A DNA stretch of 64,000 nt from SLNP01 sp964568875. Lineage in GTDB: Bacteria; Bacteroidota; Bacteroidia; Bacteroidales; VadinHA17. The notes below the pieces were generated by a model, which had not been told where the DNA came from, did no database searches, and worked only from the letters and a program-made list of their open reading frames with translations. The stretch lies in contig CAZMSH010000006.1 in assembly GCA_964568875.1 (NCBI GenBank), forward strand, positions 72,698-136,697, given 5' to 3'. The position numbers were made by a program, and so were the translations under genes. Shown piece after piece: positions 33,119-42,507 of this stretch; the first letter of the stretch is position 1, and each line of letters starts with the position of its first letter.

Positions 33119-35200
33119 TTAATAAGCTATAACCCCTGCCTCTTTTAGTACGGCAAATGCATTCAGGAATTCTCTCACATCTGCATGTTCCGGATACTGG
33201 GCATTATACAGTTTTACAATATCCAGACCGGTACGATTTCCGTCACACAACAATATGACCTCATGAATACTTCTGATTGAGGGATATGAGTGTTTCTTCA
33301 GGAACTCCTGCGGCACCTCCTGCATCATGGTGCGGTATCCATAATAACCACCATCGATTGCCTTGCCTGTAACCGAAGGCTTAATGGCTGAGGCTCTTTT
33401 TTCATCTTCAGAGAGGGTCAGAGCTACCGGCCTGATGTCAAGCTGTCTGCACCTTACGGCCATCTGCTGCTCAAGAACGCTGAGTCCGGCATCGCGCTGC
33501 GATAATACAGAGGCGGCCATGGCCGTTAGTGCTCTGGCAAAACCCCGGTCGTTCAGACAAAGTTCTGCCACCGACATGACTGTTTCATACTCGTTCATCG
33601 AAACCGCCTGATAATCAAACACTGAGCGGCGATAGACCGTTGCAAGGTCCTTAGCAGAAGCAGAGGCTATACGGTCCGTTCCGATTGTAAGCTGATGGCC
33701 CATTCTGTGGGCCGCATTACCCAGAACTTCACCGGCAATTTTCATAGCTCCCTGTTCACCGGCAGAGGCAATACTATATGCGCTGGCTACTGTAAGGAAT
33801 ACAGACCGCTTGAGCTGTGTAGGGTCACACACACCTGGCCTGTCATTCGAGGTGTGGTAATAATGGTCAGGCCAGTTGTTAAGCAATATCCCCGGCACTT
33901 TAATGGTAAAGTTGTTGAATACAGCATGGTCTGAGGCGCCAAGATAGGCTTCAACATTCCAGTAGAACGGATCGTCAGTGCCTGTTGGTGCAATCATTGG
34001 CTTCAGAAAACCAAACCGGCCGACAGGCGTGCATCTGATCTTGTTGGTCTCACTTATATAGCGCATATACATCTGAAGTACGTCATTAATGTAGTGAGGC
34101 ATACCGAAAGTCGTGCGGTGCATATTGAGAAACGACTGGTTTTCAGCCATTCTGATTCCCACCATATCAAGATTTATATTTGCTAACGTACGGCTCATAA
34201 TATCACGATTTGCCCCCACCCATGGTATGGTACCTGAGAATTCCGGTATCCATATAAACCTGATTGAGCGTCTGGGACGAGGAAGCCTGCCATCGTTGTA
34301 CATTGTGTGAAGTACCCTGGCAGCATCGAGAATTGCCACAGAGCCCGATCCGTTGTCATTGGCTCCCATCTTAACGTATCCCTCAAATATGTGTGCACAG
34401 ACAATAATCTCTTCTCCTCCCTTTTCTGTTCCTTCAATCAGACATGTCGGCACCTGTATGTCAAGTTCGAGGTTTGTCGTTTTTACCTTCGCATGAACCC
34501 TTATATTCTCACCTCTGGCCAGCCTGTCTCGCAGAAGGTGTCCGTCTCTTGGCGGTATTCTGAAGGCAAAGCCCTTACCTTCTGTATTTCGTATGCCGCC
34601 TGTGGGTATCTGAAGCGGGTCTATCAGGGGACGGTCAGATTCGAAAGAAACAACACCATGCGCTCCTGCTGCCATCGCAGCAGGAAATACCCGTGAAAGA
34701 GGGCCGGAAGTGAGAACGATTGCATCAGTTACATCTACCGATGTAAACCAGTTTGAAGATCCCTCTCCAACCCATATAAGCTGTGCCGTTACATCTGCAT
34801 CGGCGCTGCCGGAAGCAAGCATAAGAGGCAAACCATCGTAATCAGCTATCTTTGACCTGCCCGGTCCGACCTCCCATAATGTGCCTTCAAGTCCTTTCCA
34901 TGTAGTCGTTTTTCCAAACCGCTCAATGGTAGCGTTGTCGATACCATAGCTTTTCAGCTTGTCAACTATATAGACAGATTCAAAGAGGGTACCCTGGTAT
35001 TCACTCAATGGTCTGGGTCTGTTATACCCGGTTAGCTCCACAAGGTCATTGTAAGCTCTTTCACCTGAAGCTTCTCCGGCTATCATTTCAAGAAGTGCCG
35101 GAGACAGAGACCCATACTGGTATGAATAATTCCATTGGGCTGTGATTGAAACGGCTGCAAAAAATGCAGCCAGAGACGTAAGGATACGTGCAGTTTTCAT
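33119..35200 (-). CDS. Secreted M28 family zinc aminopeptidase-like protein
   Basis: 693 aa with signal peptide (1-21). PA-type insert (about 130-230) is followed by an M28 catalytic domain with zinc ligands visible: His in VCAHIFEG, Asp in GANDNGSGS, Glu in WIPEFSGT, Asp in NINLDMVG and His in DHYYHTSNDRP. The last about 60 residues (IHEVILLCDGNRTGLDIVKLYN to the end) look like a small winged-helix or PqqD-like extension, unusual for an exported peptidase. Peptide breakdown in the periplasm or outside is inferred. Confidence 0.9.
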   Translation of the reverse strand: MKTARILTSLAAFFAAVSITAQWNYSYQYGSLSPALLEMIAGEASGERAYNDLVELTGYNRPRPLSEYQGTLFESVYIVDKLKSYGIDNATIERFGKTTTWKGLEGTLWEVGPGRSKIADYDGLPLMLASGSADADVTAQLIWVGEGSSNWFTSVDVTDAIVLTSGPLSRVFPAAMAAGAHGVVSFESDRPLIDPLQIPTGGIRNTEGKGFAFRIPPRDGHLLRDRLARGENIRVHAKVKTTNLELDIQVPTCLIEGTEKGGEEIIVCAHIFEGYVKMGANDNGSGSVAILDAARVLHTMYNDGRLPRPRRSIRFIWIPEFSGTIPWVGANRDIMSRTLANINLDMVGIRMAENQSFLNMHRTTFGMPHYINDVLQMYMRYISETNKIRCTPVGRFGFLKPMIAPTGTDDPFYWNVEAYLGASDHAVFNNFTIKVPGILLNNWPDHYYHTSNDRPGVCDPTQLKRSVFLTVASAYSIASAGEQGAMKIAGEVLGNAAHRMGHQLTIGTDRIASASAKDLATVYRRSVFDYQAVSMNEYETVMSVAELCLNDRGFARALTAMAASVLSQRDAGLSVLEQQMAVRCRQLDIRPVALTLSEDEKRASAIKPSVTGKAIDGGYYGYRTMMQEVPQEFLKKHSYPSIRSIHEVILLCDGNRTGLDIVKLYNAQYPEHADVREFLNAFAVLKEAGVIAY

Positions 35201-35365
35201 AGTATTCTGATATTACCTGACATGTTATTTTGCAGGTTAAGATATTGAAATTTTCAGTAGCAGGTATCAGGTGTTGTTATAGAACATACGGAACCTTTAC
35301 AGAGCCATTTCATTGAACATTCCTCTCTTTTGCGTGTTATAGCTATGATAATTACCTTATTGCAT

Positions 35366-35851
35366 ATGAGTAAATTTATTTTTGTGCTTACGACAGCACT
35401 GATAATATCAGCCTCTGCATTAAAAGGTCAGAATGTTCCCGTAATGAATTTCAACCAGATGGAGCCTTTGCTCAGAGTTAAGAATGACACGGTATATATG
35501 ATTAACTTCTGGGCAACCTGGTGTACCCCTTGTGTCGAGGAAATGCCCGACATACTGAAGTTTTCGGAAGAAATGAAAAATCGCAAATTCAGGCTCATCC
35601 TGGTAAGTATGGACAATCCCGACCACCTTGAATCAAGGGTAAAGCCTTTTATCAGACGCTTTGAGATTAAAGACAGGGTAATATTGCTTGACGATCCTGA
35701 TGCAAACAGCTGGATAGAAAAGGTACATCCCGACTGGATGGGCTCAATACCGGCAACCCTGTTCTTTTCCGGTGATTTCAGAACCCTTCATGTCGACAAA
35801 ATTGATTATGAGGGGCTTAAAAAGATTGTAGAACCCAGGTTAAAACGTTAA
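35366..35851 (+). CDS. TlpA-like thioredoxin-fold protein, exported
   Basis: 161 aa. Signal peptide (1-21), active site Trp-Cys53-Thr-Pro-Cys56 in INFWATWCTPC, cis-Pro region SIPATLFF. Periplasmic thiol-disulfide exchange. The frame extends to a TTG at 35330, but ATG 35366 starts the signal peptide. Probably cotranscribed with the following redoxin. Confidence 0.88.
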   Translation: MSKFIFVLTTALIISASALKGQNVPVMNFNQMEPLLRVKNDTVYMINFWATWCTPCVEEMPDILKFSEEMKNRKFRLILVSMDNPDHLESRVKPFIRRFEIKDRVILLDDPDANSWIEKVHPDWMGSIPATLFFSGDFRTLHVDKIDYEGLKKIVEPRLKR

Positions 35852-35890
35852 CCGTGATAGTTACAGCAGGCAAAACCAGCCTGCCGGTTG

Positions 35891-35914
35891 CCATATCACA
35901 AATATAAGATATGG
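35891..35914. promoter_or_regulatory. CCATATC/GATATGG dyad upstream of the redoxin gene
   Basis: Seven-base perfect arms with a 10-nt loop, 48 bp before the ATG. Operator or leader hairpin; no partner site seen. Confidence 0.35.
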
Positions 35915-35961
35915 TTTCAACAGAGATAAAATCAAACAAACCGTAATTAAAATTGAAAATT

Positions 35962-36561
35962 ATGAAAAAGACATTTTTAGCAGCAATTCTTGTGGTTACC
36001 GCGACAATTGTTTCGGCACAGGGATACAAGCCGGGTGATATTGTAAAAGACTTCAGTCTTAAGAACGTCGACGGCAATATGGTTTCCATGGCAGATTTTC
36101 CTGAGGCAAAAGGATTTATTATTTCATTTACTTGCAACCACTGTCCGTATGCAGTTGCATATGAAGACCGGATAATCGCCCTCGACAGGAAATATAAACC
36201 GCTGGGCTATCCTGTAATAGCTATAAATCCAAATGATCCTGCCGCTGAGCCGCGTGACAGTTTCGACAAGATGATTGAGCGATCGAAGGAAAAAGGCTTT
36301 ACCTTTCCCTACCTGCTTGATGAAGGACAGAAGGTGTATCCGGTATGGGGCGCCACCCACACACCACATATGTATGTGGTAAAAAGGGACGGAGGAAATC
36401 TCAGGGTTATGTACGTCGGAACCATAGACAATAACTGGAGGGATGCATCAGCTGCCACGGTTAACTATATAGACAACGCCATTACATCAATCCTCGAGGG
36501 AAAAGAGATTGAGCAGCCAACAACAAGAGCCATAGGGTGTACAATAAAAGTCGCTAAATAG
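35962..36561 (+). CDS. Exported thioredoxin-like redoxin (AhpC/TSA type)
   Basis: 199 aa. Signal peptide (1-19, ATIVSAQ), redox pair Cys58-Asn-His-Cys61-Pro in FTCNHCPYAVAYEDR, GATHTPHMYVV cis-Pro segment. The CxxCP family member lacks known partners; periplasmic thiol chemistry is inferred. A longer frame from TTG 35953 is less likely. Ends before a strong hairpin terminator. Confidence 0.88.
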   Translation: MKKTFLAAILVVTATIVSAQGYKPGDIVKDFSLKNVDGNMVSMADFPEAKGFIISFTCNHCPYAVAYEDRIIALDRKYKPLGYPVIAINPNDPAAEPRDSFDKMIERSKEKGFTFPYLLDEGQKVYPVWGATHTPHMYVVKRDGGNLRVMYVGTIDNNWRDASAATVNYIDNAITSILEGKEIEQPTTRAIGCTIKVAK

Positions 36562-36633
36562 AGAATCTTTCAGGCGCCTTACAGATATAGACAAGGTACA
36601 GGATTTCAATTCAGCAACATACTTTACCATAAA

Positions 36634-36680
36634 AGCTGGCTGTGTTAGAATGTCATTTAAACATTCTAACACAGCCAGTT
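36634..36680. terminator. Long bidirectional hairpin terminator between redoxin and uvrC
   Basis: CTGGCTGTGTTAGAATGT (36636-36653) pairs perfectly over 18 bp with 36661-36678, 7-nt loop, two further pairs outside. AAAA on the left gives a U run for minus-strand transcripts; TTATATTT follows on the right. Confidence 0.85.
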
Positions 36681-36733
36681 ATATTTCTGATACTGTTGTA
36701 ACGGCTACTATGCCATATTTCATTCACATGGTT

Positions 36734-36749
36734 CGTTTCACGTGAAACA
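36734..36749. promoter_or_regulatory. parS-like ParB-binding site 1
   Basis: CGTTTCACGTGAAACA, 15 of 16 positions equal to the widely conserved chromosomal parS TGTTTCACGTGAAACA; inner 14 bp is a perfect palindrome. It touches the uvrC stop codon. Confidence 0.8.
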
Positions 36750-38546
36750 TCACTGCCGGGAAAAATGTTTCATGATAGCCTCAGCCCTTGTTTTACCGGC
36801 TATTTCTTCTATCGCTTCCCTGGGGGCATCTATTATTGCCTGAACCGATCCGAATTTTCTGAGAAGCATGGTAGCTGTTTTTTCTCCAATACCAGGGATG
36901 CTTTCCAATTCTGAACGAATCATTTCTTTTGAGCGTTTAAGCCTGTGAAAAGAGATTCCAAACCGGTGGGCTTCATTTCGAATATTCTGAATTATTTTAA
37001 GAGATACCGAGTTCTTATCTATATATAGAGGAACAGGGTCCCCCGGAAAATAGATCTCCTCCAGTCGCTTGGCTATCCCGACAATCGAAACCCTGTCACG
37101 AACACCAAGCTTTATCAGGCTTTCAAGTGCAGAGGATAACTGGCCCTTTCCTCCGTCAATAACTATCAGATCGGGAAGGTTGTTGCCCTCCTCAAGTATC
37201 CGTCTGTAACGCCTCAGAACAACTTCTGCCATAGATGCATAATCATCTGAACCAGAGACACTTTTTATGTTGAAGTGACGATATTCTGAACGAGAGGGCT
37301 TCCCGTTCCTGAAGACAACACACGAAGCTACTGCGCTGGTACCCTGAATGTTAGAATTGTCAAAACATTCTATATGCCTGGGCAGGCGTGACATACGAAG
37401 GTCGCTTCTGAGCTGTTCAAGGCTTTTACCTGTTCTTTCAACAGCAGTTTTACTTTCGGCTTTTTTCTTCTGTTCAAGCCTGAACAACAGTGCGTTACGT
37501 GCCGCCATCTCAAGCAGTTTCTTTTTATCTCCCCTGACAGGAACATGGAATCTGACAGATTCGGTAGTAAAGTCAGGCATAAATGGCACTATAGCAACCG
37601 CAGATAACTTTCCGAAACGATTTATAATCTCTCCTACAGCCAGAGATAGTACCCTCTCTCTCTCTTCATCCAGGCGCCTTTTCAGTCCAACAGTAAATGT
37701 CTGTACAACTGCGCCTTCTATTATCCTCATAAAGTTAACGGCAGCATAGTCGCCCTCCATGCTAAACCCAAACACATCTGCATTTCCGGTCGAAGGATTT
37801 ACCACAAGGGAGCGGGCTTGATAACGTGATAGTATTTCAAGCTTTTCCTTTATTTTCTGTGCTTCTTCAAACTTAAGTTCTGAAGAATACTTAAGCATCA
37901 TCTCTCTGAGGTGGTTTGTAACTGTGCGTATATTACCCCTCAGTATCTCCCTTATGTGGGCAATACTGCTGTCATAATCCTCCTGACTCTGCAAGCCTTC
38001 GCACGGGCCCTTGCAGTTACCTATCTGATATTCGAGGCAGACTCTGAACTTTCCTTTTGAAATATTATCAGGTGTAAGGTTAAGTTTACAGTTTCTGAGG
38101 CTATATAGCTGTCTTACAAGCGACAAGAGGGTTTTCACCATCACTACCGATGTATACGGACCATAATACTGAGACCCGTCGTTCACTACTGTTCTGGTAA
38201 TGAACACACGCGGGAAAGGTTCATTCTTAATGCAAATCCATGGGAAGGTCTTGTCATCTTTCAGCAGTATATTATACCTTGGCTGATGCTTTTTTATCAG
38301 ATTATTCTCAAGCAGCAGGGCCTCTGATTCTGTGTTCACGGCAGAATATCCCAAATTGGCCGATCGTTTTAAAAGAAGGGCCGTTTTACCTGACCGGCCT
38401 GAGGTAAAGTAAGACAAGACTCTTTTCCTCAGGCTCCTGGCTTTACCTATGTAAAGTATGTTGCCATTGCTGTCAGAAAAGAGATAAACACCCGGACTGT
38501 CAGGCATCTCCGAAGCTTTCTCCCTCAGACTATCACGATCATTCAT
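36750..38546 (-). CDS. uvrC: Excinuclease ABC subunit C
   Basis: 598 aa. Makes the 3' and 5' incisions in nucleotide excision repair with UvrAB. GIY-YIG nuclease domain (SPGVYLFSDSNGNILYIGKA, 17-36), UVR domain (KFEEAQKIKEKLEIL, about 207-221), EndoV/RNase-H-like domain with IECFDNSNIQG and VIDGGKGQL, and C-terminal helix-hairpin-helix pair (SIPGIGEKTATMLLRKFGS). Full length. Lies 15 bp after ade on the same strand. Confidence 0.97.
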   Translation of the reverse strand: MNDRDSLREKASEMPDSPGVYLFSDSNGNILYIGKARSLRKRVLSYFTSGRSGKTALLLKRSANLGYSAVNTESEALLLENNLIKKHQPRYNILLKDDKTFPWICIKNEPFPRVFITRTVVNDGSQYYGPYTSVVMVKTLLSLVRQLYSLRNCKLNLTPDNISKGKFRVCLEYQIGNCKGPCEGLQSQEDYDSSIAHIREILRGNIRTVTNHLREMMLKYSSELKFEEAQKIKEKLEILSRYQARSLVVNPSTGNADVFGFSMEGDYAAVNFMRIIEGAVVQTFTVGLKRRLDEERERVLSLAVGEIINRFGKLSAVAIVPFMPDFTTESVRFHVPVRGDKKKLLEMAARNALLFRLEQKKKAESKTAVERTGKSLEQLRSDLRMSRLPRHIECFDNSNIQGTSAVASCVVFRNGKPSRSEYRHFNIKSVSGSDDYASMAEVVLRRYRRILEEGNNLPDLIVIDGGKGQLSSALESLIKLGVRDRVSIVGIAKRLEEIYFPGDPVPLYIDKNSVSLKIIQNIRNEAHRFGISFHRLKRSKEMIRSELESIPGIGEKTATMLLRKFGSVQAIIDAPREAIEEIAGKTRAEAIMKHFSRQ

Positions 38547-38561
38547 AATTGGGTTAAGGTA

Positions 38562-40178
38562 TCATACCAGAACCGGTACCGGTTCAAATCGATTTACATC
38601 AAACAGGCCCCTGTCTCCTATTTTAAGCTCAGGTATCACCAACAGGGACATGAACGACAGGGTCATAAACGGAGCCTTAAGGGCTGACCCGTTTTTACGT
38701 ACTATATCAGTGAGCTTTCTATAGCCTGCTGCTGCTTCTGCCACTGTTCCGCCTGACATAATTCCGCCAATATCCAGCTGAAGGGAAACCTCCTCCTCCG
38801 GTCCGCACCACGAAAGCCCACCTTTCATCTCAATTACCCTGTTAACAGCCCTGACAATAGAGTCATCATCTGTTCCAACTGCCACAATATTATGACTGTC
38901 ATGCGCGACTGAAGACGCCATTGCTCCCTTACTCAGGCCAAACCCTTTAATAAACGCACACGCAGGGGCTCTGTCATTATATCTCTCTTTAACGACAATT
39001 TTAAGAATGTCGTTTGCAGTATCAAAAACATCAAAAGATGGCATGGCAGCTGTTGTCTGAAGTGACCCTGTATAAAGGAGGCCGTCAAATGCCTCAATAA
39101 CCCTTATCAGACAATCATTTACATCTGTCTTTATATCATTACGGGTAATAGAACTGCAATTGAACCGGTTTACCGGCTTCACGCCGGAACTGTTTATCGT
39201 CACCTTCTCTCCGTCAAACACCTTGCTTCCCCCGATCCACGTTTCCAGTATTTCAAAAGAATCCGGATGATCAATAATGATGAAATCAGCATTGTCACCC
39301 ACCCTGAGCATTCCGGCCGGAAGATTATAGTGCCGGATCGGATTGATTGAGGCTGCCGCCAGTACATCAAACAGATTATGCCCCAGACCAAGAAGTCTTT
39401 TAACCAGAAGGTTTATATGTCCGTTTAAAAGATCATCAGGATGAATATCGTCTGAGCAAAGCATAACCCTTTGTGGCATTCTGCTGACCAGAGAATGTAG
39501 CGCTTCAAGATTCTTTGCTGCACTACCTTCCCTGATCAGAACCTTCATTCCTGCTTCAATCTTTTCAATTGCCTCCCTCTCTGTTTCGCACTCATGATCT
39601 GTCGTAATTCCCGAATTCACATATTTGCGGAGATCCGTTCCCGTCAATCCGGGAGCATGCCCGTCAACCGGCTTACCCATTCTCTTTGCAGCATCAATCT
39701 TCTTCAATATTTCATCATCCCCGCTCAGGAGTCCGGGAAAATTCATCATTTCAGACAGAAAACCTATTTGCGGAAGTGCAAGAAGTTCGGCCGTCTGCTT
39801 TGAATCTATCAAAGCCCCTGATGATTCAAAAGGTGTTGCAGGGACACACGAAGGGGCACCAAACATAAACCTGAACGGAACAGTTTTTGCATCCTCAATC
39901 ATGAATCTAATTCCCTCTGTTCCCAGCACGTTTGCAATTTCATGAGGGTCTGCCACGGCAGCCACAGTACCGTGCCTGACTGCCTCGCAGACAAAAGATG
40001 ACGGTGTAACCATAGAGCTCTCAACATGCATATGAGCATCGACCAAACCCGGCAATATATAACGTGCCGGAACTTCATCCATCCTCTTTATGGCCTTAAC
40101 AATACCGGCGGAAATCTCCATCTCAACGCCATAGATATACCGCGAATGCAGATCAATCAGATTTCCTGAAATTTTCAT
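38562..40178 (-). CDS. ade: Adenine deaminase
   Basis: 538 aa amidohydrolase converting adenine to hypoxanthine and ammonia. Metal-binding Asp48-His49-Met-His51-Val-Glu (DAHMHVESS), GHAPGLTG, CSDDIHPDDL and C-terminal VAVGTDDDSI blocks match Ade rather than the unrelated adenosine deaminase fold. Complete length. Flanked by parS-like sites on both sides (36734 beyond uvrC, 40193 immediately upstream). Confidence 0.95.
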   Translation of the reverse strand: MKISGNLIDLHSRYIYGVEMEISAGIVKAIKRMDEVPARYILPGLVDAHMHVESSMVTPSSFVCEAVRHGTVAAVADPHEIANVLGTEGIRFMIEDAKTVPFRFMFGAPSCVPATPFESSGALIDSKQTAELLALPQIGFLSEMMNFPGLLSGDDEILKKIDAAKRMGKPVDGHAPGLTGTDLRKYVNSGITTDHECETEREAIEKIEAGMKVLIREGSAAKNLEALHSLVSRMPQRVMLCSDDIHPDDLLNGHINLLVKRLLGLGHNLFDVLAAASINPIRHYNLPAGMLRVGDNADFIIIDHPDSFEILETWIGGSKVFDGEKVTINSSGVKPVNRFNCSSITRNDIKTDVNDCLIRVIEAFDGLLYTGSLQTTAAMPSFDVFDTANDILKIVVKERYNDRAPACAFIKGFGLSKGAMASSVAHDSHNIVAVGTDDDSIVRAVNRVIEMKGGLSWCGPEEEVSLQLDIGGIMSGGTVAEAAAGYRKLTDIVRKNGSALKAPFMTLSFMSLLVIPELKIGDRGLFDVNRFEPVPVLV

Positions 40179-40192
40179 AATATATTTTTCAC

Positions 40193-40208
40193 TGTTCCAC
40201 GTGGAACA
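40193..40208. promoter_or_regulatory. parS-like ParB-binding site 2
   Basis: TGTTCCACGTGGAACA, a perfect 16-bp palindrome and 15 of 16 identical to the Bacillus-type parS TGTTCCACGTGAAACA. Lies in the 36-bp gap between mnmG stop and ade start. Confidence 0.8.
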
Positions 40209-40214
40209 ATATTG

Positions 40215-42092
40215 CTATCTTCCCAGATATAATAATAAAATTGAAATATCGGAAGGACTTACACCACTTATCCTGCTCGCCTGGCCAATCGTTCCGGGTC
40301 TGAATTTCTCAAGCTTCTGTCGCGCTTCTGTGCTGATAGATGTTAATGTTCTATATTCAATATCTGCCGGTAATTTCAGCCCTTCCAGTCTCTTTATCTT
40401 CTCGGCAACCACCTTCTCTCTTTCAATATATCCAGAATATTTGACCTGAATTTCTGTTGTTTCTGCAATCTCCTCTTCCCTTTCCCTTATAAATCCAGGT
40501 ATCTTATCTACCTCCTCCCTGAAAATTTCGATCAGCTTTGAAAGTTTCACCTGTGGTCTGAGAGCCAGATTGATTGCCTTAACCTTCTGATTGATTTCCG
40601 CAGTGCCAGTTTGAATCAGGTACTTATTCACCTCCTCCGGAGAAACACTTCTGGTTTTCAGCCACTCCATAAGACCGCTCACTGCCTCCATCTTACCTTT
40701 GTATGTATCCATCCTTGCAGCAGATACTATTCCCAATTCGTATCCCTTCTCAGTAAGTCTTTCATCAGCATTATCCTGTCTTAACAATATCCTGTACTCA
40801 GCCCTCGAAGTAAACATCCTATAGGGTTCATCAACACCCTTGGTGACTAGGTCGTCTATCAGTACACCAATATAAGATTCATCCCTGGCCGGAAGATAGC
40901 TTCCCTTTCCTCCCAGTTTCAATACTGCATTAATTCCGGCTATCATACCCTGGGCTGCAGCTTCTTCATATCCCGTAGTGCCATTAATCTGTCCGGCGAA
41001 GTAGAGATTTTCGATTTTCCTTGTTTCAAGTGTATGATACAACTGTGTCGGTTGGAAGAAATCATACTCGATGGCATAACCCGGCCTGTAAATTATTACA
41101 TTCTCAAGACCGGGAACTTTTCTCAGTGCATTTAACTGTATGTCTGCAGGGAGACTGCTGGAAAATCCGTTTACATAATACTCGTTTGTATTCCATCCCT
41201 CAGGTTCAATAAATAACTGATGTGCTTCCCTGCCTCCGAAGGTCACTATCTTATCTTCTATACTCGGACAGTATCTCGGTCCTATACCTTTTATTCTTCC
41301 CTTGAAGAGAGGACTAAACTCAAGTCCCTTCTCCAGTTCCCGGTGAACGTCAGGATTTGTATGGGTAACCCAACAACTTAATTCATTCCTGATCTTCATA
41401 CCGCTATGCAGGAATGAGAATGTTCTTCCTTCACCGTCGCCCTTCTGCTCTATCATCCCGGAGAAATCAATGCTTCTGCCGTCAAGCCTTGCACTGGTAC
41501 CCGTCTTCATGCGGCTCACTTCGAAACCCAATGATTCGAGTTGCTGACTAAGGCCCCTTGAGGAGTTATCACCAGACCTCCCTCCTTCGCTCTTTCTGAA
41601 TCCGACATGCATAAGTCCGTTCAGAAATGTTCCGTTCGTCAATATAACAGCGCCTGCCCTGAACTTATTACCAAAAGATGTGGTTACACCACACACTTTG
41701 TTGTTGTTAACCAGCAGACTTTCAGCGTGTTCCTGCCAAATGTGCAGATTATCAGTATTTTCAAGGACTTTTCTCCATTCAATTGAAAACAGCTGTCTGT
41801 CGCATTGAGCCCTTGGGCTCCACATAGCAGGACCCTTAGACCTGTTGAGTATTCTGAACTGTACCATGCTATTATCCGTGACAATTCCTGATACTCCTCC
41901 CAGGGCATCTATTTCTCTTACAATCTGTCCCTTTGCAATACCACCCATTGCGGGATTGCATGACATCTGTGCCAGTTTGGTCATGTCCATGGTAATCAAG
42001 ACCGTCCGGGCACCCATTGCAGCTGCAGCATATGCTGCTTCACAGCCAGCGTGTCCTCCTCCTACTACAATTATATCATATGTAAGGTCCAT
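40215..42092 (-). CDS. mnmG: tRNA uridine-5-carboxymethylaminomethyl(34) synthesis enzyme MnmG (GidA)
   Basis: 625 aa. With MnmE modifies U34 of several tRNAs. FAD-binding GGGHAGCEAA (11-20), SCNPAMGGIAKG (about 45-56), SPRAQCDR, and the C-terminal helical domain that binds MnmE. Full length. Its first 17 bases overlap the end of ybeY. In many bacteria gidA lies close to the replication origin. Confidence 0.97.
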   Translation of the reverse strand: MDLTYDIIVVGGGHAGCEAAYAAAAMGARTVLITMDMTKLAQMSCNPAMGGIAKGQIVREIDALGGVSGIVTDNSMVQFRILNRSKGPAMWSPRAQCDRQLFSIEWRKVLENTDNLHIWQEHAESLLVNNNKVCGVTTSFGNKFRAGAVILTNGTFLNGLMHVGFRKSEGGRSGDNSSRGLSQQLESLGFEVSRMKTGTSARLDGRSIDFSGMIEQKGDGEGRTFSFLHSGMKIRNELSCWVTHTNPDVHRELEKGLEFSPLFKGRIKGIGPRYCPSIEDKIVTFGGREAHQLFIEPEGWNTNEYYVNGFSSSLPADIQLNALRKVPGLENVIIYRPGYAIEYDFFQPTQLYHTLETRKIENLYFAGQINGTTGYEEAAAQGMIAGINAVLKLGGKGSYLPARDESYIGVLIDDLVTKGVDEPYRMFTSRAEYRILLRQDNADERLTEKGYELGIVSAARMDTYKGKMEAVSGLMEWLKTRSVSPEEVNKYLIQTGTAEINQKVKAINLALRPQVKLSKLIEIFREEVDKIPGFIREREEEIAETTEIQVKYSGYIEREKVVAEKIKRLEGLKLPADIEYRTLTSISTEARQKLEKFRPGTIGQASRISGVSPSDISILLLYLGR

Positions 42093-42507
42093 CTTGCCAC
42101 TTGTTGATCCAATAGTCTTCTCTCTCCCTCATTTTCGTTTTCTCGTCGCCAGTTGAGTCCTTATATCCAATAAGATGCAGTATGCCATGAGCCATTACTC
42201 TTTTCAGTTCGTCAGTAAAAGAAACCCCGTAATTTTCAGCATTCTCTTTTACTCTGTCTATACTTACATAAATCTCTCCCGCCAGTATGCTGCCTGTACT
42301 GTAATCGAAAGTTATCACGTCTGTATAATAGTTATGCTTTAAGAACTCATTATTAATGTCCTTAATACTTTCATCATCAGTAAAAACAAAATCCACGCGA
42401 CTAAGTTCTCTGTTCTCGCCGGAAATAACAGATAAAAGCCATAGCTTATAACGCATGGCATTTCTGATCCGGAATCCTGATATTCTATAATTAAATGTGA
42501 TTTTCAA
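42076..42507 (-). CDS. ybeY: Endoribonuclease YbeY (rRNA maturation factor)
   Basis: 143 aa zinc metalloprotein for 16S rRNA 3' processing and ribosome quality control. Motif His107-Gly-Ile-Leu-His111-Leu-Ile-Gly-Tyr-Lys-Asp117: the third zinc histidine of HGxLHLxGYDH is Asp here, a change I recall as normal for Bacteroidota. Overlaps mnmG by 17 bp and the kinase gene upstream by 4 bp. Confidence 0.92.
   Translation of the reverse strand: MKITFNYRISGFRIRNAMRYKLWLLSVISGENRELSRVDFVFTDDESIKDINNEFLKHNYYTDVITFDYSTGSILAGEIYVSIDRVKENAENYGVSFTDELKRVMAHGILHLIGYKDSTGDEKTKMREREDYWINKWQDGPYI

Noticed and set aside
42076..42507. YbeY inactivated by loss of the third zinc histidine
   Set aside because: GYKD in place of GYDH is, as far as I recall, the normal form in Bacteroidota, so not a decay signal.
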